Positions 35,349 through 46,742 are shown, counted from the stretch's first letter. The stretch: DNA of 64,000 bases from Streptococcus parasanguinis (GCF_901875555.1 NZ_CABFMD010000004.1:1-64000), one strand, 5' to 3'. Program-made: numbers and translations. The notes: generated from the sequence alone by a model not told the origin.

Positions 35349-35377
35349 GAACTAGCTTTTAGGGGCTAGTTTTTTTG
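35349..35377 (+). terminator. Terminator of the truA operon
   Basis: AACTAGC and GCTAGTT hairpin followed by a T-run, four bases after the stop. Confidence 0.85.
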
Positions 35378-35473
35378 GATGAAAAGAGAGGCAAAAACGT
35401 TTTAAAACTTGCAATTTCAAAGTTTTGTGGTAAAATTATAAGGAATGACTATATTATTTTAAGGAGAGACAGA

Positions 35474-36757
35474 ATGTCTGTATCATTTGAAAACAAAGAA
35501 ACTAACCACGGTGTATTGACTTTCACAATCAGCCAAGAGCAAATCAAACCTGCTTTGGACCGTGTGTTTGAGTCAGTTAAGAAAACTTTGAACGTACCTG
35601 GATTCCGTAAAGGTCATATTCCACGTCCAATCTTCAACCAACGTTTTGGTGAAGAAGCTCTTTACCAAGATGCTTTGAACGATCTTCTTCCAGCAGCATA
35701 CGAAGCAGCTGTTAAAGAAGCTGGAATCGAAGTTGTAGCACAACCAACTTTCGATGTTGTATCTATGGAAAAAGGTCAAGACTGGACATTGACAGCAGCT
35801 GTTGTAACAAAACCTGAAGTAAAATTGGGTGCTTACAAAGACCTTGAAGTATCAGTAGAAGTTTCTAAAGAAGTAACAGACGCTGATGTGGATGCTCGTA
35901 TCGAACGCGAACGCAACAACTTGGCTGAATTGGTTGTTAAAGAAGGTGCTGCTGCAGAAGGTGACACAGTTGTGATCGACTTCGTAGGTTCTATCGACGG
36001 TGTTGAATTCGACGGTGGTAAAGGTGACAACTTCTCACTTGGACTTGGTTCAGGTCAATTCATCCCAGGTTTCGAAGACCAATTGGTTGGACACTCTGCT
36101 GGTGAAACAGTTGATGTGATCGTAACCTTCCCAGAAGACTACCAAGCAGCTGACCTTGCAGGTAAAGAAGCAAAATTCGTGACAACGATCCACGAAGTAA
36201 AAGCAAAAGAAGTACCAGCTCTTGACGATGAATTAGCAAAAGACATCGACGAAGAAGTTGAAACTCTTGCTGAATTGAAAGAAAAATACCGTAAAGAATT
36301 GGCTGAATCAAAAGAAGAAGCATACAACGATGCAGTAGAAGCAGCAGCAATCGATCTTGCAGTTGAAAACGCTGAAATTGTTGAACTTCCAGAAGAAATG
36401 ATCCACGAAGAAGTACACCGTTCAATCAACGAATTCCTTGGAAACATGCAACGTCAAGGTATCTCACCTGAAATGTACTTCCAAATCACTGGAACAACTC
36501 AAGAAGATCTTCACAAACAATACGAAGCAGAAGCTGAAAGCCGCACGAAGACAAACCTCGTGGTTGAAGCAGTAGCCAAAGCAGAAGGCTTCGAAGCAAC
36601 TGAAGAAGAAATCAACGCTGAAATCGAACAATTGGCAGCAGATTACAACATGCCAGTTGAACAAGTTCGCAACCTTCTTTCACCAGAAATGTTGAAACAT
36701 GACATCACCGTGAAGAAAGCAGTGAACGTGATCACAAGCACAGCAAAAGTAAAATAA
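35474..36757 (+). CDS. tig: Trigger factor
   Basis: This 427-residue ribosome-bound chaperone and peptidyl-prolyl isomerase starts at the ATG at 35474 behind AAGGAGAGAC; an upstream frame is rejected. The ribosome-binding domain has GFRKGHIPR (about 43-51). The FKBP-like domain is central (around [20 protein letters not shown]), and the helical C-terminal domain forms the cradle. The codon bias is that of a highly expressed gene. A TTGCAA/TAAAAT promoter lies about 65 to 35 bases upstream. Confidence 0.97.
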   Translation: MSVSFENKETNHGVLTFTISQEQIKPALDRVFESVKKTLNVPGFRKGHIPRPIFNQRFGEEALYQDALNDLLPAAYEAAVKEAGIEVVAQPTFDVVSMEKGQDWTLTAAVVTKPEVKLGAYKDLEVSVEVSKEVTDADVDARIERERNNLAELVVKEGAAAEGDTVVIDFVGSIDGVEFDGGKGDNFSLGLGSGQFIPGFEDQLVGHSAGETVDVIVTFPEDYQAADLAGKEAKFVTTIHEVKAKEVPALDDELAKDIDEEVETLAELKEKYRKELAESKEEAYNDAVEAAAIDLAVENAEIVELPEEMIHEEVHRSINEFLGNMQRQGISPEMYFQITGTTQEDLHKQYEAEAESRTKTNLVVEAVAKAEGFEATEEEINAEIEQLAADYNMPVEQVRNLLSPEMLKHDITVKKAVNVITSTAKVK

Positions 36758-36770
36758 TTTAGAATAAAAA

Positions 36771-36942
36771 GGCTGGGCAACAACTGTCCGGCCTTTGATG
36801 TTTGGTAGAAATAACTGTATGACGCAGTGGTTGATTGGCATCTTTGTTCGCCTTTAAGCTCCAAAGATGACCTAATCAACTGTGCGGGGGTGGGAAAACG
36901 AACTCTTTTTAACTAGTCGGAGTTCTTTCCCACTCCCTTTTC
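36771..36942 (+). repeat. Dispersed terminator-like repeat, subfamily B, copy 1
   Basis: Same three-hairpin plan as subfamily A but with changed stem sequences: GGCTGGGCA start, GTTGATTGG paired with CCTAATCAAC, and GTGGGAAAACGAACTC paired with GAGTTCTTTCCCAC. It lies 13 bases after tig. Confidence 0.85.
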
Positions 36943-37128
36943 TGATTTCATGGAGAATCCTGGAATTTTCCTTTGACGAAAGGGGAAATTTATCGTACAA
37001 TAGAGTGTAACGATAAAATGCGTGATAGATTTAGTGACGAGAAGTTTTCAATCTATCATCGAGGATAGGATGAGGTTTAAGACCGGATCCTTCTCCATTT
37101 AGGAAATGAAACATAAGGAGATTTACCC

Positions 37129-37713
37129 TTGGAATTAGAAGTATTTGCTGGACAAGAAAAAAGTGAACTTTCTATGATTGAAGTGGCGCGTGCGATTTTG
37201 GAATTACGCGGACGTGACCATGAAATGTACTTTAGCGATCTTGTAAATGAAATTCAAAATTACCTTGAAAAATCAAACAGCGAGATCCGTGAAGCCCTCC
37301 CATTGTTCTACACAGAATTGAATGTAGATGGAAGCTTTATCCCTCTTGGAGATAACAAATGGGGACTTCGTTCATGGTATGCCATCGATGAAGTTGACGA
37401 GGAAATCATCGCTCTTGAAGAAACAGATGAAGACGAAACACCTAAGAAACGCAAGAAAAAACGTGTTAATGCCTTCATGGATGGAGACGAAGATGCGATC
37501 GACTACAACGATGACGATCCAGAAGACGAAGAAGTTTACGAAGCAGATCCAGCTCTTTCATATGATGAAGAAAATCCAGATGATGAAAAGAGTGAAGTCG
37601 AAGCTTACGATGCTGAAATCAATGAAATTGTACCAGATGATTTGGGTGAAGAAGTTGAATTGAGCGAAGAAGACGACGAAGAAGAGGATTCTGAAGACGA
37701 GGAAGAAGAATAA
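37129..37713 (+). CDS. rpoE: RNA polymerase delta subunit RpoE
   Basis: This 194-residue protein has a TTG start, with AAGGAG nine bases upstream. The N-terminal 90 residues are the folded HARE-HTH domain ([20 protein letters not shown]); the remainder is a very acidic tail of Asp and Glu. It speeds recycling of RNA polymerase and tunes initiation. The 371-base gap upstream holds the repeat and a TTGACG/TACAAT promoter. Confidence 0.96.
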   Translation: MELEVFAGQEKSELSMIEVARAILELRGRDHEMYFSDLVNEIQNYLEKSNSEIREALPLFYTELNVDGSFIPLGDNKWGLRSWYAIDEVDEEIIALEETDEDETPKKRKKKRVNAFMDGDEDAIDYNDDDPEDEEVYEADPALSYDEENPDDEKSEVEAYDAEINEIVPDDLGEEVELSEEDDEEEDSEDEEEE

Positions 37714-37720
37714 TTCATAC

Positions 37721-37751
37721 GAAACAAGGAAATTGTTCCTTGTTTCTTTTT
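37721..37751 (+). terminator. Terminator of rpoE
   Basis: GAAACAAGGAA and TTCCTTGTTTC are exact arms with a four-base loop, then TTTTT. Confidence 0.9.
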
Positions 37752-37824
37752 GTTTGCATTGAAAACGGTGACAAGTTAGAGTATAATGTACATGTAAGTA
37801 TTTTCCAAATAGGAGGTGTTTCAA

Positions 37825-38520
37825 ATGGACTTTCGTTTAGATGACAGTTTAGTAGATGCTGGTATTGACACGGTTGTGGTCGGCATAGCTAAACATGTGG
37901 ATCCTCAAGCTGTTTTACCTGTCGCTTTTCTTGAAAAAAAGCAAGCGATGGAACAATGGGCGCTCCAGTGTGAGGTGGAAGAAGTTGCAGAATCAGCGGT
38001 TGTTACAGGCTATACGGATTTGTTGCAAAAGGTAGGGCGCAGTACCAAGAAAAATCCGCCAACAATTCTTGCCCTCATCCGAAACATCCAGCATCGAGGT
38101 TCTCTGCCTCAGATCAATAGTATCATTGACATTTATAATGTTGAATGTCTGAAATCTTTTCTCGCTATTGGAGGACACGATCTGGATAAGATTGAGGGTC
38201 CGATAGAATTTACGATCAGTCAAAGAGAAGATCTCTTCTTACCTATCCTTTCTAGCGAAAAGCATGTAGCACCGACAGACCCCGTCTACAGAGATCAAAA
38301 AGGGGTTCTAGCTTGGTTGGATGTGCGGGATAGCGACCTTTACAAATTTGAGGAAACAACAAAAAACGCTCTCTTTGTCATCCAAGGAAATCAAGAGACC
38401 ACAGTAGAGATGCGTTTAGAAGCACTGGAGCGAATCCACAAGGATCTTGCTTCCTGCATGCCTGATCTTCAATTTGAGAAATTTCTTGTCACACAAAATG
38501 GAGTGGAAAAAGTCGTGTAA
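37825..38520 (+). CDS. B3/B4 tRNA-binding-domain protein (PheT-like)
   Basis: This 231-residue protein starts at the ATG at 37825, eight bases past AGGAGG (an upstream frame start at 37816 lies inside the ribosome site). It matches the B3/B4 domain of phenylalanyl-tRNA synthetase beta chain: SIIDIYNVECLKSFLAIGGHDLDKI and the acidic middle part. Stand-alone copies are thought to edit or deacylate mischarged aminoacyl-tRNA. It lies between rpoE and pyrG, as in pneumococcus. Confidence 0.82.
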   Translation: MDFRLDDSLVDAGIDTVVVGIAKHVDPQAVLPVAFLEKKQAMEQWALQCEVEEVAESAVVTGYTDLLQKVGRSTKKNPPTILALIRNIQHRGSLPQINSIIDIYNVECLKSFLAIGGHDLDKIEGPIEFTISQREDLFLPILSSEKHVAPTDPVYRDQKGVLAWLDVRDSDLYKFEETTKNALFVIQGNQETTVEMRLEALERIHKDLASCMPDLQFEKFLVTQNGVEKVV

Positions 38521-38552
38521 ACGGCAGGAATCATTTTCATGAAATTTTCAAT

Positions 38553-40308
<1,756 letters not shown>

Positions 40309-40315
40309 AAATCAA

Positions 40316-40346
40316 GGGAGCAGGTCTATAGACCTGCTCCCTTTTT
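40316..40346 (+). terminator. Terminator of pyrG
   Basis: GGGAGCAGGTC and GACCTGCTCCC with a four-base loop, then TTTTT. Confidence 0.92.
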
Positions 40347-40387
40347 GTGAAAAAATGACAAACTCTGAAAAAAGTTTGAAAAAAATC

Positions 40388-40416
40388 TTGACAAAAAAGT
40401 CGTTGATTGATATACT
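40388..40416 (+). promoter_or_regulatory. tRNA-Leu promoter
   Basis: TTGACA (40388-40393), 17 bases, TATACT (40411-40416), 16 bases before the tRNA. Confidence 0.85.
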
Positions 40417-40432
40417 AGTAAGGTACTCAATC

Positions 40433-40518
40433 GCGGGGATGGCGGAATTGGCAGACGCGCAGGACTAAGGATCCTGTGACCGCTTTAGGTCGTGAGGGTT
40501 CAAGTCCCTCTCTCCGCA
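40433..40518 (+). tRNA. tRNA-Leu (anticodon AAG)
   Basis: This 86-base cloverleaf has the long variable arm of a class II tRNA. The acceptor stem pairs GCGGGGA with TCTCCGC; the anticodon stem is CAGGA/TCCTG with loop CTAAGGA, giving AAG; the T arm contains GGTTCAAGTCC. CCA is not encoded (discriminator A at 40518 followed by TCG). It has its own promoter and terminator. Confidence 0.95.
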
Positions 40519-40525
40519 TCGGATG

Positions 40526-40550
40526 AAGATAGCTTCGGCTATCTTTTTTT
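40526..40550 (+). terminator. Terminator of tRNA-Leu
   Basis: AAGATAGC and GCTATCTT with a TTCG tetraloop, then T-run. Confidence 0.9.
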
Positions 40551-40598
40551 GTTTCTCGAAACCTTTGTGGTAGAATAGGTGGGAGAGGTGGTATAAAC

Positions 40599-41051
40599 AT
40601 GAAGAAGAAGTATCTGATTTTGGTCGATGGCCTCTTTGCACTATTGGGAAGTGCCATTAATTTTTTCGGTCCTATTATGATTTTAGCTATGGGGATAGGC
40701 GCATACAAGGATACTTTTAGATATTTTATCGCCTTAAACATATGGAATGTCCTCGTTTTTCTAGCAGCGATTGCTTCTAAGTATTTGCTCAGAAAAGAGA
40801 AGAGGATTAAAAAGTGGATTCCCAATCTTTTCTTGATGGCAGGCTGTATTCTACTTGTTGCGATATTTCTTGCTGTGCCTGACACCTTTCCTTTTCTTTT
40901 TAGATTGGTAAACGGGTTTCTTGGAAAAATGTTTACTGACAGTCAATTATTTGCTGCTTATTTCTATTCTCAATGGGTTGCAGCGGTATCCCTTGTGATT
41001 TGCGGGATTGCCTTTCTCCTTTCACTAAAAAATTTTAAAGAAGAGAATTGA
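40599..41051 (+). CDS. Four-helix membrane protein, unknown function
   Basis: This 150-residue protein has four hydrophobic segments (about 5-30, 43-63, 76-95, 120-142) and short charged loops. GAGAGGTGG lies upstream of the start. I see no known domain. It is followed immediately by a dispersed repeat copy, which begins at its stop codon. Confidence 0.65.
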   Translation: MKKKYLILVDGLFALLGSAINFFGPIMILAMGIGAYKDTFRYFIALNIWNVLVFLAAIASKYLLRKEKRIKKWIPNLFLMAGCILLVAIFLAVPDTFPFLFRLVNGFLGKMFTDSQLFAAYFYSQWVAAVSLVICGIAFLLSLKNFKEEN

Positions 41052-41228
41052 GGCTGGGACAAAAGTCCTAGACTCTCAATTGTTTTTGGATTGTCGAGCA
41101 AGACGCAGTGGTTGAGTGGGCTCTACTACGCTGATTTCATCAGCTTTTACAGCCCTACTCAACTGTGCGGAGGTGGGACGACGAAATCGAATTCTAACGA
41201 ATGACCGATTTCTGTCCCACTCTCTTTT
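41050..41228 (+). repeat. Dispersed terminator-like repeat, subfamily A, copy 3
   Basis: Same element as at 22288. The right arm of hairpin 1 has drifted (GACTCTC in place of GCCTCTC), while hairpins 2 and 3 are intact. It begins at the stop codon of the upstream membrane gene. Confidence 0.9.
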
Positions 41229-41390
41229 CCTTATTTGCTAGGATGAAAGTCTTAGGGGAGAGTGTTCCGTACTATTTATCGTAAGAAAGCGCTTAAAGCC
41301 ACAGGAAAAACTAGCAATTTTAGCGTAAAAGTGATAAAATAAACGATGTAAGTGGTTTAACCACAAAAAATTAGAGGAGGCCTACTACTA

Positions 41391-42272
41391 ATGGCAATCG
41401 TTTCAGCAGAAAAATTTGTCCAAGCAGCTCGTGACAATGGTTATGCAGTTGGTGGATTTAACACAAACAACCTTGAGTGGACTCAAGCTATCTTGCGTGC
41501 AGCAGAAGCTAAGAAAGCTCCAGTACTTATCCAAACTTCTATGGGTGCTGCAAAATACATGGGTGGTTACAAAGTATGTAAAGCCCTTATCGAAAACCTT
41601 GTAGAAGCAATGGGAATCACTGTACCAGTTGCTATTCACCTTGACCATGGTCATTATGAAGATGCTCTTGAATGTATCGAAGCTGGTTACACTTCAATCA
41701 TGTTTGATGGTTCACACCTTCCAGTTGAAGAAAACCTTAAATTGGCGAAAGACGTCGTTGAAAAAGCTCATGCTAAAGGCGTTTCCGTTGAAGCTGAAGT
41801 TGGTACTATCGGTGGTGAAGAAGACGGTATCATCGGTGATGGTGAATTGGCACCAATCGAAGACGCTAAAGCAATGGTTGCTACAGGAATTGACTTCTTG
41901 GCAGCAGGTATCGGTAACATCCACGGTCCTTACCCAGCAAACTGGAAAGGTCTTCACCTTGACCACTTGCAAAAATTGACTGAAGCTGTTCCAGGATTCC
42001 CAATCGTATTGCACGGTGGATCAGGTATCCCTGATGATCAAATCCAAGCAGCGATCAAACTTGGTGTTGCGAAAGTTAACGTGAACACTGAATGCCAAAT
42101 CGCATTTGCAAATGCTACTCGTCAATTCGTACGTGAATACGATGCAAACGAAGCAGAATACGACAAGAAGAAACTCTTCGACCCACGTAAATTCTTGAAA
42201 CCAGGTTTCGAAGCAATTACTGCAGCTGTTGAAGAACGTATCGACGTATTCGGTTCAGAAGGCAAAGCTTAA
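41391..42272 (+). CDS. fba: Class II fructose-bisphosphate aldolase
   Basis: This 293-residue glycolytic enzyme cleaves fructose 1,6-bisphosphate and needs zinc. Zinc and active-site motifs are visible: AIHLDHGHYEDALECIEAG, EAEVGTIGGEEDG, GIGNIHGPYP and LHGGSGIP. AGGAGG precedes the start; TGATAAAAT upstream is the -10. Codon bias is very strong. It is monocistronic with its own terminator. Confidence 0.98.
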   Translation: MAIVSAEKFVQAARDNGYAVGGFNTNNLEWTQAILRAAEAKKAPVLIQTSMGAAKYMGGYKVCKALIENLVEAMGITVPVAIHLDHGHYEDALECIEAGYTSIMFDGSHLPVEENLKLAKDVVEKAHAKGVSVEAEVGTIGGEEDGIIGDGELAPIEDAKAMVATGIDFLAAGIGNIHGPYPANWKGLHLDHLQKLTEAVPGFPIVLHGGSGIPDDQIQAAIKLGVAKVNVNTECQIAFANATRQFVREYDANEAEYDKKKLFDPRKFLKPGFEAITAAVEERIDVFGSEGKA

Positions 42273-42284
42273 TAAAAACAGGAA

Positions 42285-42314
42285 AACAAGGTCCCATGTG
42301 GATCTTGTTTTTTT
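42285..42314 (+). terminator. Terminator of fba
   Basis: ACAAGGTCC and GGATCTTGT (one G-U pair) followed by seven T. Confidence 0.85.
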
Positions 42315-42326
42315 GTTTGGGAAAAG

Positions 42327-42361
42327 TTGCTTCCGGGATTTAATTTTTGTACAATAATGCT
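42327..42361 (+). promoter_or_regulatory. Promoter placed directly at the hydrolase start codon
   Basis: TTGCTT (42327-42332), 17 bases, TACAAT (42350-42355). The expected start of transcription is at or next to the ATG at 42362, and no ribosome site lies between. This predicts a leaderless mRNA. Confidence 0.5.
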
Positions 42362-43294
42362 ATGAAAAAACTGAAAAAATGCTGTCTAGCCTTTCTTGGT
42401 TTCATTCTTTTGTTTTTAGTAGCAACATTTATCTTTCATCGTATCAGCTTAGAAAAGGAACAAGCATCTCTAACTCCTATGGGTAAAACTGTTCTCGTTA
42501 ATGGGCATAAAATCAATGTTTACGTTGAAGGGGATGGTCAAGAGACAATAGTAGTTCTTTCAGGTGCAGGTATTGCTTCACCTATATTAGACTTTAAGAA
42601 TCTAACAGATTCCCTATCCAAAAAATACAAAGTAGTCGTCGTAGAGCGAGCGGGATATGGTTTTAGTGAAGATAGTGATCAATCAAGAGATGTGATGACG
42701 GTTCTTTCTGAGACCCGTCAAGCTCTATCACAAGCAAATATATCAGGACCTTTTATCATTCTGTCTCATTCAATGGCTAGTCTTGAAAGTCTGGCTTGGC
42801 AGGAAAAGTATCCTGATGAAGTGAAAGCCTTGGTTGGTCTGGATTGGGCATTACCAGCAAGTTATGAGGATTTAAAGGACAATCAGGCCTTGCTTACTGT
42901 GGCTTATTGGAGCAGTAAGATTGGCTTATTACGCTATTTCCCTGAGTCCTTTTATATAAAAAATCCAACTCTGACTGAAACTGAACGACAACAATATAAA
43001 TTACTAGCATATAAGCAGTTGATGTCACAAGCCATGCTCCATGAATCCCGTTTGGCAAGGGAAAATGCCAAGAAAGTTCCATCTAGCATTAATCCGAAAA
43101 TTCCAGCCTTACTCCTGGTGTCTAACGGTGATGGTACTAGCTTTAGCCAATCAGAGTGGCAACGTTATGCAGAGAGATTTGCAAGCGACCAGTCTAATGT
43201 TCGAGTCGTCTATATGGATGCGCCTCACGACCTCTATCATTATCAAAGCGATGCTATTGTTTCTCGCATTAAAGAATTTTTGGAGAATAATTGA
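42362..43294 (+). CDS. Alpha/beta hydrolase with N-terminal membrane anchor
   Basis: This 310-residue protein has a membrane segment at about 8-27 after a basic start, then an alpha/beta hydrolase fold: VVLSGAGIASPILDFKNL (oxyanion strand), VVVERAGYGFSEDS, ILSHSMASLESL (nucleophile Ser in an HSMAS elbow), the acid near LLVSNGDGTS, and the catalytic His in MDAPHDLYHYQ. It should be a cell-surface or membrane-attached esterase or lipase of unknown substrate. The start lacks a ribosome site (see the promoter just before it). Confidence 0.82.
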   Translation: MKKLKKCCLAFLGFILLFLVATFIFHRISLEKEQASLTPMGKTVLVNGHKINVYVEGDGQETIVVLSGAGIASPILDFKNLTDSLSKKYKVVVVERAGYGFSEDSDQSRDVMTVLSETRQALSQANISGPFIILSHSMASLESLAWQEKYPDEVKALVGLDWALPASYEDLKDNQALLTVAYWSSKIGLLRYFPESFYIKNPTLTETERQQYKLLAYKQLMSQAMLHESRLARENAKKVPSSINPKIPALLLVSNGDGTSFSQSEWQRYAERFASDQSNVRVVYMDAPHDLYHYQSDAIVSRIKEFLENN

Positions 43295-43383
43295 GGGCTT
43301 AAAAATCCATTGGGACTGATGATAATCATTAAATGCTGGAGGATTTACAGTAGAATCGTTAATTTTCTCGATTAAAAAATAAC

Positions 43384-43413
43384 AAAAAACCTGCCCCTAA
43401 GGGCAGGTTTTTT
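43384..43413 (+). terminator. Terminator after the hydrolase
   Basis: AAAAAACCTGCCC and GGGCAGGTTTTTT with a CTAA loop. Works in both directions. Confidence 0.92.
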
Positions 43414-43495
43414 GGTCTCTTAAGGAAACTATTTAACAGAATTTTTGATTAAAAGTTTCATTTTAAGTGAGAAATCTCTCATTTCATAATCAATA

Positions 43496-43533
43496 AGCAA
43501 ACGCTTGCATTCCTATTTTTATTAGATTATAAT
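43496..43533 (+). promoter_or_regulatory. Promoter of the ABC-2 exporter with overlapping cre-like site
   Basis: TTGCAT (43505-43510), 17 bases, TATAAT (43528-43533). AGCAAACGCTTGCA at 43496-43509 fits the cre consensus at all but the first base and covers the -35. CcpA repression is predicted. The remaining leader to 43642 holds no gene. Confidence 0.5.
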
Positions 43534-43642
43534 AGGTTGGTATAAAGCCTTCTGTAATAATATTGAGAAAGTGTAGAAAGTAAGGATTTAGAATATTTGT
43601 AGTCAAAAATACAATGTTGTTTCTTACGATAGGGAGATAGAT

Positions 43643-44635
43643 ATGGCAATGATAGAAGTGCAACATCTTCGGAAAAATTTTGTGAAGACAGTTAAGGAGC
43701 CGGGGTTAAAGGGAGCCTTGCGCTCCTTTATTCATCCTGAAAAGCAGACCTTTGAAGCGGTCAAGGATTTAACTTTTGAAGTTCCAAAAGGGCAGATTTT
43801 AGGATTTATCGGGGCAAATGGTGCTGGGAAGTCAACCACTATCAAAATGCTGACAGGAATTTTGAAGCCGACATCTGGTTTTTGTCGGATTAACGGCAAG
43901 ATTCCCCAGGATAATCGCCAAGATTATGTCAAGGATATTGGAGTCGTTTTCGGACAACGCACCCAGCTATGGTGGGATTTGGCACTGCAAGAGACCTACA
44001 CGGTCTTGAAGGAGATTTACGATGTGCCAGACTCGCTTTTCCATAAGCGCATGGACTTTTTGAATGAAGTTTTGGATTTGAAAGAATTTATCAAGGATCC
44101 TGTGCGGACCCTTTCACTAGGTCAACGGATGCGGGCGGATATTGCGGCTTCCTTGCTTCACAATCCCAAGGTTCTCTTTTTAGATGAGCCGACTATTGGT
44201 TTGGATGTGTCGGTCAAGGATAACATTCGTCGGGCTATCACCCAGATCAATCAGGAGGAAGAGACCACTATTCTTTTGACCACTCACGACCTGAGTGATA
44301 TTGAGCAACTCTGTGATCGGATTTTTATGATTGATAAGGGGCAAGAGATTTTTGATGGAACGGTTAGCCAGCTCAAGGAGACCTTTGGAAAGATGAAGAC
44401 TCTCTCCTTTGAACTAGTACCAGATCAAAGTCATCTCCTTTCTCACTATGAAGGCCTGCCTGATATGTCCATTGATAGACAAGGAAATACTCTCAATATT
44501 GAATTCGATAGTTCCCGCTACCAGTCGGCCGATATTATCAAGCAAACCTTATCTGATTTTGAAGTCCGTGATTTGAAGATGGTAGATACGGATATTGAAG
44601 ATATTATCCGTCGCTTCTATCGAAAGGAGCTCTAA
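43643..44635 (+). CDS. ABC exporter ATPase (ABC-2 type)
   Basis: This 330-residue ATPase has Walker A IGANGAGKSTT (about 57-67), Q-loop, signature LSLGQRMRA and Walker B VLFLDEPTIGLD, followed by a C-terminal extension of about 100 residues. The family (uncharacterised daunorubicin/viologen-type ATPases) pairs with two six-helix permeases, as here. The substrate is unknown. GGGAGA precedes the start. Confidence 0.88.
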   Translation: MAMIEVQHLRKNFVKTVKEPGLKGALRSFIHPEKQTFEAVKDLTFEVPKGQILGFIGANGAGKSTTIKMLTGILKPTSGFCRINGKIPQDNRQDYVKDIGVVFGQRTQLWWDLALQETYTVLKEIYDVPDSLFHKRMDFLNEVLDLKEFIKDPVRTLSLGQRMRADIAASLLHNPKVLFLDEPTIGLDVSVKDNIRRAITQINQEEETTILLTTHDLSDIEQLCDRIFMIDKGQEIFDGTVSQLKETFGKMKTLSFELVPDQSHLLSHYEGLPDMSIDRQGNTLNIEFDSSRYQSADIIKQTLSDFEVRDLKMVDTDIEDIIRRFYRKEL

Positions 44636-44636
44636 G

Positions 44637-45455
44637 ATGGTCAAATTATGGAGACGTTATAAACCCTTTATCAATGCAGGGATTCAGGAGTTGATTAGCT
44701 ATCGAGTCAACTTTCTACTTTATCGGATTGGTGATGTCATGGGGGCTTTTGTGGCTTTTTATCTATGGAAGGCTGTCTTTGATTCCTCCCAGGAGCCTTT
44801 GATTCAGGGCTTCAGTATGGCAGATATCACTCTTTACATCATCATGAGTTTTGTGACCAATCTCTTGACCAGGTCTGATAGCTCCTTTATGATTGGGGAG
44901 GAGGTCAAGGATGGCTCCATTATCATGCGCTTGCTGAGACCAGTGCATTTTGCGGCTTCTTACCTCTTTACGGAGCTTGGTTCCAAGTGGTTGATTTTTA
45001 TCTCTGTTGGACTGCCATTTTTAAGTGTCATTGTTTTGATGAAAATCTTATCTGGGCAAGGGATTGTAGAAGTGCTGGGACTAACTACCCTTTATCTTTT
45101 TAGCTTAACGCTGGCCTATCTGATTAACTTTTTCTTTAATATCTGCTTTGGATTTTCAGCTTTTGTATTTAAAAATCTATGGGGTTCCAATCTGCTCAAG
45201 ACTTCCATAGTGGCCTTTATGTCTGGTAGTTTGATTCCCTTGGCTTTCTTTCCAAAGATTGTTTCAGATATTCTCTCCTTATTGCCATTTTCATCCTTGA
45301 TTTACACTCCGGTTATGATTATTGTTGGGAAATACGATGCTAGTCAGATTCTTCAAGCGCTTTTGCTCCAGTTCTTCTGGCTTATAGTAATGGTGGGCTT
45401 GTCTCAGTTGATTTGGAAACGAGTCCAGTCATTTATCACCATTCAGGGAGGTTAG
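44637..45455 (+). CDS. ABC-2 type permease, first subunit
   Basis: This 272-residue protein starts at the ATG at 44637, one base after the ATPase stop and eight bases past AAGGAG (the longer frame from 44595 lies inside the ATPase gene). It has six hydrophobic helices and a conserved start (WRRYKPFINAGIQELISYR). It is the first of two permeases of the same exporter. Confidence 0.85.
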   Translation: MVKLWRRYKPFINAGIQELISYRVNFLLYRIGDVMGAFVAFYLWKAVFDSSQEPLIQGFSMADITLYIIMSFVTNLLTRSDSSFMIGEEVKDGSIIMRLLRPVHFAASYLFTELGSKWLIFISVGLPFLSVIVLMKILSGQGIVEVLGLTTLYLFSLTLAYLINFFFNICFGFSAFVFKNLWGSNLLKTSIVAFMSGSLIPLAFFPKIVSDILSLLPFSSLIYTPVMIIVGKYDASQILQALLLQFFWLIVMVGLSQLIWKRVQSFITIQGG

Positions 45456-45456
45456 T

Positions 45457-46242
45457 ATGAAAAAATATCAACGCATGCATCTGATTTTTATCAGACAATA
45501 CATCAAGCAAATCATGGAATACAAGGTGGATTTTGTGGTTGGTGTGTTGGGAGTCTTTCTGACTCAAGGCCTAAACCTCTTGTTTCTCAATGTCATCTTT
45601 CAACATATCCCTTCGCTAGAAGGTTGGACCTTTCAAGAGATTGCCTTTATCTATGGATTTTCCTTAATTCCAAAGGGATTAGATCATCTCTTTTTTGACA
45701 ATCTCTGGGCTTTAGGTCAACGACTAGTTCGAAAAGGGGAGTTTGACAAGTATCTGACTCGACCTATCAATCCTCTTTTTCACATCCTGATTGAGACCTT
45801 TCAGATTGATGCCTTGGGTGAACTCTTGGTCGGTTGCATTCTATTAGGAACAACAGTGACTAGCATCGCTTGGACTCTTTCAAAATTCCTGCTTTTCCTA
45901 GTCTGTATTCCTTTTGCGACCTTGATTTACACTTCTTTAAAAATCGCGACAGCCAGCATCGCTTTTTGGACCAAGCAGTCAGGTGCCATGATTTACATTT
46001 TCTATATGTTTAATGATTTTACCAAGTATCCTATTTCTATTTACAATTCGCTCCTTCGTTGGTTAATCAGTTTTATCGTGCCTTTTGCCTTTACGGCTTA
46101 TTATCCAGCTAGCTATTTCTTGCAGGGCAAGAATGGGCTCTTTAACATCGGTGGTTTGATTCTGATTTCTCTTGTCTTCTTTGGCATTTCCCTCAAACTC
46201 TGGGATAGGGGATTGGATGCTTACGAAAGTGCTGGTTCGTAA
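45457..46242 (+). CDS. ABC-2 type permease, second subunit
   Basis: This 261-residue protein has six helices and the related start (YQRMHLIFIRQYIKQIMEYKVD). It begins one base after the first permease stop, so it is translationally coupled. The two form a heterodimeric channel with the ATPase. No substrate gene lies nearby. Confidence 0.85.
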   Translation: MKKYQRMHLIFIRQYIKQIMEYKVDFVVGVLGVFLTQGLNLLFLNVIFQHIPSLEGWTFQEIAFIYGFSLIPKGLDHLFFDNLWALGQRLVRKGEFDKYLTRPINPLFHILIETFQIDALGELLVGCILLGTTVTSIAWTLSKFLLFLVCIPFATLIYTSLKIATASIAFWTKQSGAMIYIFYMFNDFTKYPISIYNSLLRWLISFIVPFAFTAYYPASYFLQGKNGLFNIGGLILISLVFFGISLKLWDRGLDAYESAGS

Positions 46243-46277
46243 GAGGTAAAGTAAGACTAAAATCAAGAAAGGAACTG

Positions 46278-46742
46278 ATGATGTTTGTAATTAAAGAAGT
46301 CAAGGATGAAGATCAAAAAATGGCAGTTGTCGCTGAGGTTTTAAAGGATTTGCCAGAATGGTTTGGAATACCAGAAAGCACGCAAGCCTACATCGAAGGA
46401 ACTAAAGATTTACGAGTTTGGGCTGCTTATCAAGAAAGTGATGTAGTAGGGTTTATAAGTTTATCATATTCGAGTGAAGATTGTGCTGAAATTGATTGTC
46501 TAGGCGTGAAAAAAACATTCCAAGGTCAAGGAATTGGAAGGGAATTAATTACGACTATAGAAAGAGAAGCAGTCAAACAAGTGGACTACCTACAGGTCAA
46601 AACAGTCGCAGAAGGTTCAAATAAAGATTATGACCGAACAAATCTCTTTTATCGCAGTCTTGGTTTTAAAAAATTAGAGATTTTTCCTCAACTATGGGAT
46701 CCACAGAATCCATGTCAGATTCTGATTAAAAAGATCAACTAA
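46278..46742 (+). CDS. GNAT-family N-acetyltransferase
   Basis: This 154-residue protein has the GNAT acetyl-CoA motif GVKKTFQGQGIGRELI (about 78-93) and the strand-helix end FYRSLGFKKLEIF. Similar proteins modify amines or aminoglycosides; the substrate is not known. AAAGGAACTG lies before two adjacent ATG codons (46278 and 46281); either may be used. It may be read from the exporter operon. Confidence 0.85.
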   Translation: MMFVIKEVKDEDQKMAVVAEVLKDLPEWFGIPESTQAYIEGTKDLRVWAAYQESDVVGFISLSYSSEDCAEIDCLGVKKTFQGQGIGRELITTIEREAVKQVDYLQVKTVAEGSNKDYDRTNLFYRSLGFKKLEIFPQLWDPQNPCQILIKKIN

